The notes under the pieces are model-generated. The model was not told the origin of the DNA. It ran no database searches and worked only from the letters and a program-made list of their open reading frames with translations. A stretch of DNA of 12,238 bases from an uncultured archaeon (GTDB taxonomy: Archaea > Halobacteriota > Methanosarcinia > Methanotrichales > Methanotrichaceae): assembly GCA_902385025.1 (NCBI GenBank), contig CABMDX010000068.1:1-12238 (forward strand). The letters run 5' to 3'. The translations under genes and the position numbers were made by a program. Of this stretch, positions 6,893-12,238 are shown one piece after another; the first letter of the stretch is position 1, and every line of letters starts with the position of its first letter.

Positions 6893-6952
6893 TCAGAGCG
6901 CATAGGCGGAATTGTCTGCTGGAAATTGAAATATCGAATTTTGCCGCTCTGA
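6893..6952. repeat. Large imperfect inverted repeat upstream of small gene 2
   Basis: TCAGAGC (6893-6899) is the inverse of GCTCTGA (6946-6952). Inside it GGCGGAATT (6905-6913) pairs with AATTTTGCC (6937-6945), allowing two G-U pairs if read as plus-strand RNA. A 5-base bulge and a 23-base loop remain. It may be a structured RNA or a regulatory site; it overlaps the left end of the motif shared by the two small genes. Confidence 0.35.
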
Positions 6953-6956
6953 AGTC

Positions 6957-6995
6957 CTCGCGAATATGCGAGAGCAACAAAGACTCAAAAAAGAG
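6957..6995 (-). terminator. Probable terminator of the tetrapyrrole operon
   Basis: On the minus strand a run of six T (6987-6992) begins about 12 bp after the radical SAM stop, followed by a 5-bp stem (6957-6961 with 6968-6972, 6-base loop). The T run is the main evidence. Confidence 0.45.
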
Positions 6996-7004
6996 ATTTC
7001 AGGG

Positions 7005-8162
7005 CTAATCTGCCTGCTCCAGGATGCAAGTGGGATCCTCTCCCGATATATCACCCTGATAGAAGTAAGCCTTCTGGCGACACCCTCCACACAGCTCCAG
7101 ATACTCGCACTTCCCGCAGGCACCCTTGAGTCTGGACTTGATGCTTCGCAGGGCTAGAAGTTCTGGAGATGGATGTTCGATCAAGATATCCCGGAAGGAG
7201 CGCTCCCGTACATTTCCCACGACTACCTGCGGCATGAAGTGGCAGGGATGCACATCTCCCCGGTGATTGATATTGGCAACCTTCACTCCTGTGGAGCAGC
7301 CACCGGCATTGGTCAGAAGGTTTTTGACCTGCTCGTATCGTGGGTCTCCTTTAAGTAACTCCAGCAGATAGGCTCCGTCCATGGGCGAATCTGTGGTCAG
7401 GATCTCGATATTCTCTCCTTTCAGCTCCATCGCTGCCTCTGCGAGAAGCCGGATCACACTGCGCCGCTGCTCAGGCGTAACGTCCCTATCGGAAATCCCT
7501 GCACCTCTGCCTGTGGGCACCAGGTGATAGAGACAAAAACGGGGTATTTCTTCCTGCAAAGCGAGATTGAGCAGAGCCGGAACATCCTGCCAGTTGTCGC
7601 GCGTGAGGGTTATTCTCAGGCCGGTCTTGAGACCTGCATCACGGGAGTTCTTCAATCCCTGCAGCGCCCTGGCAAAGGCTCCGCCGACGCCCCGGAATTC
7701 GTCATGCTTCTCAGGTATCGCTGAGTCCAGGCTCACGCCCACATATCTGATCCTGGCCTCTGATAGCAACTCTGCTACTTCTGGAGTGATCAATGTTCCA
7801 TTTGTGGAGATCACAGTTCGCAGCCCCCTTTCACGAGCATGGAAGGCCAGAGGATAGAAATTGCGGCTCATGAGGGGCTCGCCGCCGGTGAAGATGAGGA
7901 TGGGCACCTTCATCTCGGCCAGGCTGTCCACCAGGCGCAGGCCCTCTTCCAGAGTCATCTCTTCGCGGGCTTTGACCTGCGCATCCATGTAGCAGTGCTG
8001 ACAGGCAAGATTGCACTGCGCCGTTATATTCCACATCACCACGGGCTTTGTCTGTGCAGAGAACCTGAGCAGATCGGGCGGCAGGCTCTCGCAACTGTCG
8101 CTCGCTCGCAGAGCCTCCCAGACGGTAGCCTGATCAGCCAGTGCTTTGGAAAAAATGATCAT
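7005..8162 (-). CDS. Radical SAM/SPASM enzyme of the AhbD/AhbC/NirJ group, probable late step of archaeal heme synthesis
   Basis: A 385-residue cytosolic iron-sulfur enzyme. The SAM-cleaving 4Fe-4S cluster ligands are Cys50, Cys54 and Cys57 in WNITAQCNLACQHCY; FTGGEPL follows as the SAM-binding strand and STNGTLI as the next conserved block. The C-terminal SPASM-type region supplies further cysteines: GGCSTG, HPCHF, CGKCEYLELCGGC and DPTC, which would bind auxiliary clusters. GNVRERSF is shared with NirJ and AhbC. In the siroheme-dependent heme route, AhbC removes acetate side chains from didecarboxysiroheme and AhbD converts Fe-coproporphyrin III to heme. The tail with CGGCRQKAY and the place in this operon suggest AhbD; the N-terminal LLRFSAQTKPVVMWN resembles AhbC/NirJ2. 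It lies 20 bp after cobA-hemD, with GGAAGG upstream of its ATG, so is last in the operon. The family is firm, the exact step is not. Confidence 0.88.
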   Translation of the reverse strand: MIIFSKALADQATVWEALRASDSCESLPPDLLRFSAQTKPVVMWNITAQCNLACQHCYMDAQVKAREEMTLEEGLRLVDSLAEMKVPILIFTGGEPLMSRNFYPLAFHARERGLRTVISTNGTLITPEVAELLSEARIRYVGVSLDSAIPEKHDEFRGVGGAFARALQGLKNSRDAGLKTGLRITLTRDNWQDVPALLNLALQEEIPRFCLYHLVPTGRGAGISDRDVTPEQRRSVIRLLAEAAMELKGENIEILTTDSPMDGAYLLELLKGDPRYEQVKNLLTNAGGCSTGVKVANINHRGDVHPCHFMPQVVVGNVRERSFRDILIEHPSPELLALRSIKSRLKGACGKCEYLELCGGCRQKAYFYQGDISGEDPTCILEQAD

Positions 8163-8182
8163 TAGATCTCAAACCTTCCTTT

Positions 8183-9643
8183 TTAATTCTTCCTTGCCTT
8201 CAGTGCTTGAAGCATGGCCTCAAAGGTGAACTTCTCAGGCATTACATCGACCTTTACACCCTGGCGGGATAGCTCCTCTGCGGTTGGTTTTCCAATCACG
8301 GCCACAGTGCTTCGCTCCAGCGCCTCTCTCAATTCCTTCTCGAGACCCATCGCCCTTGCCCGCTCCAACAGATAACGGACGGTGGATGAGCTCGTGAAGG
8401 CGAAGATCTCCACGCTCTTTGCTCTCTTAATGAGATCGTCAAGCCTCTGATCACCCGAGAAAACAACCTCGTAGAGGGGAATGTCATCTACCTGCAGACC
8501 AGCCTGCCTCAGCCCTTCCGAGAGGTATTGGCTGCCCTGCGCGCTTCTCAGAAAGAGAATACTGCAGGCTTGGCCCGAAAGCATCTTCTGGAGCCCCTCG
8601 GAGCTGTACTCCTCCGGCACCTGTGAAATCAGGCCATATTCGGACAGTGCCTGTTCTGTCTTTGGCCCAATGGCGATTACCCTCTTCCTGGTAAGAGCCT
8701 CTCTAATGCCCTTGTCTTGCAGAGCCATCAGCGCGCCGTTGGCGCTCGTGAAAGCTACACACTCCGCACGCTCTAGTCTCTCCAGAAGATCCTCTGGAAG
8801 TGGCTTCTCTTTCAGAGCGATTGCAGGAGCCATAATCGGCTGGAAACCGTAGCTCTCGGCGAGACGCGCTGACTCTTCCTGCTGGGCTTTCGGCCTTAAA
8901 ATTGCGATTCTGTCCCTGGCAAGCTTTTCTGCCAGCTCGACCACCTCGCCCACTACCAGTATGGCCGGAGACTCAATTCCTGCGCTTCTTGCCTTTTGTG
9001 CAATATCCTCCAGCGTCCCGGCAATCATCCTCTGCTCAGGCCAGCCACCCTTTTCCACGAGGGCCGCCGGAGTCTTTGCCGTCCTTCCTCCAGCTATAAG
9101 CGAAGCGATATTCTTTTCCAGGCGGGAGACACCCATGAGGATCACAAGCGTTCCTCCCAAATTTGCAATGGCCTTCCAGTCCAGAGGTGTGTCCTTTCCC
9201 GGCTCCTCATGGCCGGTGACGATCAAAAGCGATGAGGCTATGCCTCGATGGGTAACGGGAATTCCGGCCAGCTCTGGAGCGGCCACGGCTGATGTTACGC
9301 CCGGGACGACCTCCACGCTTATTCCCTTCTCCAGCAGCGCCAGTGCCTCTTCCCCACCCCTGCCAAAGAGGTAGGGGTCTCCACCCTTCAGCCTCACGAC
9401 GACGTTGCCCTCCTGGGCTTTTTCTATGAGGAGCTGGTTGATGCCTTCCTGGCTGAGCTTATGCCGTCCGGCGTTCTTGCCCACATCGATCAGCTCAGCT
9501 CTTGCGCCCTCCAGCATTCTCGGGTCGAGCAGCCTGTCAAAAAGTATAACATCCGCCTCTGAGAGGAGCCTCTTTGCCTTAAGTGTCATGAGCTCTGGGT
9601 CCCCTGGACCGCCGCCCACAAGATATACCTTACCGCGCGCCAA
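8183..9643 (-). CDS. cobA-hemD: Fused uroporphyrinogen-III C-methyltransferase / uroporphyrinogen-III synthase
   Basis: A two-domain enzyme of 486 residues. Residues 1-240 are the SAM-dependent CobA/SUMT domain that converts uroporphyrinogen III to precorrin-2: VYLVGGGPGDPELMTLKAKR at the N-terminus, DVGKNAGRH, RLKGGDPYLFGRGGEE, VEVVPGVTSA and GIPVTHRG. Residues 245-486 form the HemD domain, which cyclises hydroxymethylbilane to uroporphyrinogen III: IAILRPKAQQEESARLAESY at the domain start, AFTSANG, RVIAIGPKTEQAL, FAFTSSSTVRYLL and VAVIGKPTAEEL. The product of one domain is the substrate of the other. The start is TTG 9643, inside the last 14 bases of hemC, with GGTGA about seven bases upstream; there is no ATG between it and the conserved GGGPGDP motif. 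HemD sequences diverge greatly, but the pattern and the neighbours make this firm. Confidence 0.95.
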   Translation of the reverse strand: MARGKVYLVGGGPGDPELMTLKAKRLLSEADVILFDRLLDPRMLEGARAELIDVGKNAGRHKLSQEGINQLLIEKAQEGNVVVRLKGGDPYLFGRGGEEALALLEKGISVEVVPGVTSAVAAPELAGIPVTHRGIASSLLIVTGHEEPGKDTPLDWKAIANLGGTLVILMGVSRLEKNIASLIAGGRTAKTPAALVEKGGWPEQRMIAGTLEDIAQKARSAGIESPAILVVGEVVELAEKLARDRIAILRPKAQQEESARLAESYGFQPIMAPAIALKEKPLPEDLLERLERAECVAFTSANGALMALQDKGIREALTRKRVIAIGPKTEQALSEYGLISQVPEEYSSEGLQKMLSGQACSILFLRSAQGSQYLSEGLRQAGLQVDDIPLYEVVFSGDQRLDDLIKRAKSVEIFAFTSSSTVRYLLERARAMGLEKELREALERSTVAVIGKPTAEELSRQGVKVDVMPEKFTFEAMLQALKARKN

Positions 9644-10550
9644 CAGCCTTCACCGCCTCTTCTACTAGCTCTTTTCCGCCCATCTTCATGAGCCTTTGTC
9701 CGAGAATTTCTGCCAGGGACAGATAATCCTCCTGCATTGAGATCTTCTCGTCGAGCCGCACAAAGCGTTTCCCATCCAGAGACAGGACTTCGGCCAGGAC
9801 ACGTGCCTGGCCACATGCCACATCTGCGTGAACGGCCATAGGCACAATGCAGCCGCCTCCAACGGTCTCCAGGATTCTTCTCTCGATCATGGTCTCTGCT
9901 CTGGTTGGATTATCATCCAGCAACTGTGAATATGCTTCTGCCGGAGTTCCCTTCCTGGCCACCACTATTATAGTTCCCTGATTGGCAGAGGGAACGAACT
10001 TTTCTGCATCCAGTCGAATAAAGTCTCTCTTAAGGCCCATGCGCTGCAGACCTGCCTCAGCCAGAACTATGGCCTCATAGTCCCCCTGCTCGAGCTTACG
10101 AAGCCTAGTCTGCAGGTTTCCGCGCAGGCTCTTTACCACCAGATCGGGCCTGGCTCTGCGAAGTTGTGCCGTGCGCCTCATGCTGGAGGTGCCAACCACT
10201 GCCCCCGGCCTCAGATCATCGAGGGCCGCAATTTTGCTCCTGCTCACCAGGATATCGTAAGGTGAGTCGCGCATCAGGACTGCTGAGATGTTCAGCTCCT
10301 CCGGCCTCTTGGTGGGAAGGTCCTTCATGCTATGCACTGCCAGATCGATCTCGCAAGAGAGCATGCGCTCGTCAATCTCCGCCACGAAGACACCAACACC
10401 CGTGAGCTGGTGCAAAGGCTTGTCAAGGAACACGTCTCCGCTGGTCTTTACCCTGCATAGCTCGGTTTGCACTCCGCTCGCAAGAAGCCTCTCCTGGACG
10501 ATTTCCGTCTGGCGAAGCGCCAGGGGGCTTCCCCGGCTCCCGATGATCAG
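9630..10550 (-). CDS. hemC: Porphobilinogen deaminase (hydroxymethylbilane synthase), apparent CTG start
   Basis: Condenses four porphobilinogen units into hydroxymethylbilane. From CTG 10550 it has 306 residues, normal for the family. The first codons read [17 protein letters not shown], the conserved substrate-binding N-terminus with Arg6 matching Arg11 of the E. coli enzyme. [11 protein letters not shown] gives the catalytic Asp (about residue 77), GTSSMRR and [13 protein letters not shown] are the cofactor-contact blocks, and GGGCIVP holds the Cys (about residue 234) that carries the dipyrromethane cofactor. No ATG, GTG or TTG occurs ahead of the GSRGSPLAL motif in this frame. The CTG overlaps the hemL stop as CTGA, mimicking the usual ATGA coupling. 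The first conventional start, GTG 10472, would delete the conserved N-terminus. Its 3' end overlaps cobA-hemD by 14 bp. Function is firm; the start codon is an inference. Confidence 0.95.
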   Translation of the reverse strand: MIIGSRGSPLALRQTEIVQERLLASGVQTELCRVKTSGDVFLDKPLHQLTGVGVFVAEIDERMLSCEIDLAVHSMKDLPTKRPEELNISAVLMRDSPYDILVSRSKIAALDDLRPGAVVGTSSMRRTAQLRRARPDLVVKSLRGNLQTRLRKLEQGDYEAIVLAEAGLQRMGLKRDFIRLDAEKFVPSANQGTIIVVARKGTPAEAYSQLLDDNPTRAETMIERRILETVGGGCIVPMAVHADVACGQARVLAEVLSLDGKRFVRLDEKISMQEDYLSLAEILGQRLMKMGGKELVEEAVKAVGAR

Positions 10551-11815
10551 TCTTTCAGGCAGGACCGGAACGCCTCCAGGGTGGCTTCTATGACCTCTTT
10601 CGAATGGGCCGCCGATATGAAATCGGTCTCATACTGGCTGGGGGTGAGGAAGATTCCCTTTTCAAGCATGCGTCTGAAGAAGGCCAGGTATCCGAGCTTA
10701 TCGCACTTCAGGGCTTCTGAATAGTTATGGGGCTCCGGGCCGAAGAAGACCTTGAACATGCTGGCAATGCCCACCACGCTGTAGCTTTGTTTCAGGTCTT
10801 CTATTATTTCCTGCAGCCCTTTTCGCATTTCTTTTCCGGCATCGCTCAGCCTTTCCAGGGTCTTCTCCTTCTCCATAACGTCGAGGGTTGCCATTCCTGC
10901 TGCCAGGGATAGCGGGCTGCCGTTGAAGGTTCCGGCCTGGTAGATGCCTCCTGCCGGTGCCACCTGGGAGATCAGGTCGCGCCTGCCACCGAAGACGCCG
11001 ATGGGAAGCCCGCCGCCGATGATCTTTCCCAGAGTCGTAAGATCGGGCTTTATGCCGTAGTACTGTTGAGCGCCTCCAAGGGCCAGCCGAAAGCCGGTGA
11101 TGACCTCGTCGAAGATGAGGAGGACATCATGCTCTGTCGTGAGTTCACGGACCGCTTTCAGGTATCCTTCTTCGGGCAGCACCGGCCCGATATTTCCCAG
11201 GACCGGCTCCATGATCAGGCAGGCAATCTTGCCAGGATAGCTTTTCAGCATCTTCTGCAGGGCATCGAGATCGTTGTAGGGAACCTGGAGCGTATTCCTG
11301 GCCGTATCTGCTGGCACCCCCAGCGAGTCGGGAATTCCCAGGGTCGTGGCGCCGGAGCCTGCCTTGATGAGGACGCTGTCATGCGCCCCATGAAAGCCGC
11401 CCTCGATCTTGATGATCATATTTCTGCCTGTGGCTCCGCGCGCCACGCGCAGCGCAGCCATGGTGGCCTCGCTGCCCGAGCTCACGAATCTGAGCATTTC
11501 CATGCTGGGGTAGAGACCGGAGACCCTCTCCGCCATCTGCACCTCCAGCTCTGAGGGAGTTCCATATAGCCAGCCCCGCTGCATCTGGTCCGTGACCGCC
11601 TGCATGATGGCCGGGTGGCGGTGGACCAGGATCATGGGGCCATAGGCCAGGCAATAGTCGATGAATCTGTTCCCGTCCGCATCCCAGAGGAATGGGCCAT
11701 CTGCTTTCGATGTGTAAAAGGGATGGGGAGAAAATGCGCGAACGGGGCTTGAGACGCCGCCAGGAATTAGCTTTCCGGCGCGATCATATAGACGGATGGA
11801 TGAGTCAAAACGCAT
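10547..11815 (-). CDS. hemL: Glutamate-1-semialdehyde 2,1-aminomutase
   Basis: PLP-dependent class III aminotransferase that converts glutamate-1-semialdehyde to 5-aminolevulinate, the first committed tetrapyrrole precursor in the C5 pathway. At 422 residues it is of normal length. Motifs in order: [12 protein letters not shown] (17-28), SSGSEAT for the phosphate of PLP (112-118), [18 protein letters not shown] (235-243) and the PLP lysine, Lys264, in [14 protein letters not shown], followed by AGTFNGSPL. The start at ATG 11815 has GGTG nine bases upstream and gives the usual short N-terminus. It is the first gene of the operon; its stop overlaps the hemC start by four bases. The partner glutamyl-tRNA reductase (hemA) is not in the window. 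A 140-nt leader with an inverted repeat may carry regulation. Confidence 0.96.
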   Translation of the reverse strand: MRFDSSIRLYDRAGKLIPGGVSSPVRAFSPHPFYTSKADGPFLWDADGNRFIDYCLAYGPMILVHRHPAIMQAVTDQMQRGWLYGTPSELEVQMAERVSGLYPSMEMLRFVSSGSEATMAALRVARGATGRNMIIKIEGGFHGAHDSVLIKAGSGATTLGIPDSLGVPADTARNTLQVPYNDLDALQKMLKSYPGKIACLIMEPVLGNIGPVLPEEGYLKAVRELTTEHDVLLIFDEVITGFRLALGGAQQYYGIKPDLTTLGKIIGGGLPIGVFGGRRDLISQVAPAGGIYQAGTFNGSPLSLAAGMATLDVMEKEKTLERLSDAGKEMRKGLQEIIEDLKQSYSVVGIASMFKVFFGPEPHNYSEALKCDKLGYLAFFRRMLEKGIFLTPSQYETDFISAAHSKEVIEATLEAFRSCLKD

Positions 11816-11901
11816 TAGAGGAGCACCAGCAAAGCTTGCCCGGTATTAATTAATCAAGCTTGCGAGCCATCGATAAAGCCCGCATACCTGGCGATCCTGC
11901 T

Positions 11902-11986
11902 ATCTGATACTTTTGAATCAGATTCTTAGAGCTGGTGACGGATGCATAATTGGTCATTAATATTATTTTGCTATGTGACTTTATAT
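11902..11986 (-). promoter_or_regulatory. hemL operon promoter region with leader inverted repeat
   Basis: On the minus strand ATATAAAG (11979-11986) is a TATA box with a predicted transcript start near 11957, giving a leader of about 140 nt. Within the leader, ATCTGAT (11902-11908) and ATCAGAT (11917-11923) form a perfect 7-bp inverted repeat with an 8-base spacer, a candidate operator or RNA stem. A second AT-rich box (11844-11854) lies about 30 bp from the start codon but would leave almost no leader and no ribosome site. Confidence 0.4.
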
Positions 11987-12041
11987 CTCAATTTGAAGCA
12001 TGTGCGAGATTATTTCTGGCCTTCGCACGAAACCCCGCATC

Positions 12042-12058
12042 GGCAAAAAGTATATATA
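12042..12058 (+). promoter_or_regulatory. Strong plus-strand TATA box with BRE-like A run
   Basis: GGCAAAAAGTATATATA has an A-rich BRE-like stretch directly followed by an excellent TATA box; transcription would begin near 12080. An inverted repeat, GTGCGA (12002-12007) and TCGCAC (12023-12028), lies upstream. Downstream only tiny frames are visible (MKQL at 12091, MIIKQMSEGN at 12102), so the product is unknown. Confidence 0.5.
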
Positions 12059-12189
12059 TTTGCAACTACAACTTAAACTATATTAGTATTATGAAACAGT
12101 TATGATTATCAAACAGATGAGCGAGGGAAATTGAGGGCGCGGGAGCAATAATAATAGCTGAAGAATACTCGGCTGGGATGGCACGGTTT

Positions 12190-12237
12190 TCATTGATTTG
12201 CAGCCCGCCAACCCTCCTCTTCCACCTTCTTTATGAC
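12190..12237 (-). CDS. Possible C-terminal end of a further minus-strand gene
   Basis: Fifteen codons entering from the right edge read VIKKVEEEGWRAANQ and end in TGA at 12190. The composition looks like a genuine protein tail, but the stretch is far too short for certainty, and no terminator-like T run follows. If real, the gene lies almost wholly outside the window, upstream of hemL and separated from it by about 375 bp. Confidence 0.25.
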   Translation of the reverse strand, partial: VIKKVEEEGWRAANQ

Positions 12238-12238
12238 C

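Noticed and set aside
12095..12170. Possible C/D-box small RNA after the strong TATA box
   Set aside because: ATGATTA and CTGA resemble C and D boxes, but the spacing and missing internal boxes do not make a convincing guide RNA.

Overview
The window looks like chromosomal DNA from a methanogenic euryarchaeon. The evidence is a group II chaperonin (thermosome) with a Gly-Gly-Met tail, archaeal-style TATA elements 25-35 bp ahead of likely transcript starts, T-rich terminators, GGAG/GGTG-type ribosome sites, and a tetrapyrrole cluster ending in a radical SAM/SPASM protein of the AhbC/AhbD/NirJ type, which points to the siroheme-dependent heme route of archaea. A Methanothrix (Methanosaeta)-like member of the Methanosarcinales is my best guess, from general resemblance and not from any search.

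Layout from left to right. Positions 1-2142 hold a divergent pair for branched-chain amino acid-type ABC uptake: the permease livH (minus strand, cut by the window edge) and the lipoprotein binding protein livK (plus strand). A gene-free, convergent terminator zone follows. Positions 2523-4166 (minus) encode the thermosome subunit. Divergent from it is a small Cys-rich protein (4426-4695, plus), which converges on an orphan four-helix membrane protein (4796-5296, minus). After an AT-rich spacer come a stand-alone receiver-domain response regulator and a small TPR protein, overlapping and probably co-transcribed (5592-6295, plus).

Positions 6300-7000 look empty at first but carry two tandem, paralogous 38- and 39-codon genes on the minus strand. 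Their 24-residue C-terminal part is identical and their nucleotide differences there are all synonymous. Each has its own TATA-like box and ribosome site, and they share an upstream motif. This is the most novel-looking item in the window.

Positions 7005-11815 are a compact minus-strand operon for tetrapyrrole synthesis: hemL, then hemC, then a cobA-hemD fusion, then the radical SAM protein. hemL makes 5-aminolevulinate, hemC makes hydroxymethylbilane, HemD closes the ring to uroporphyrinogen III, CobA methylates it to precorrin-2 (the entry to siroheme, heme, F430 and corrinoids), and the radical SAM enzyme probably acts late in heme formation. hemB, the precorrin-2 oxidase/chelatase and ahbA/ahbB are not in the window. 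hemC appears to start at a CTG codon overlapping the hemL stop, and cobA-hemD at a TTG inside the end of hemC.

The last 420 bases hold the hemL leader, a strong plus-strand TATA box with no obvious gene behind it, and possibly the last 15 codons of another minus-strand gene.
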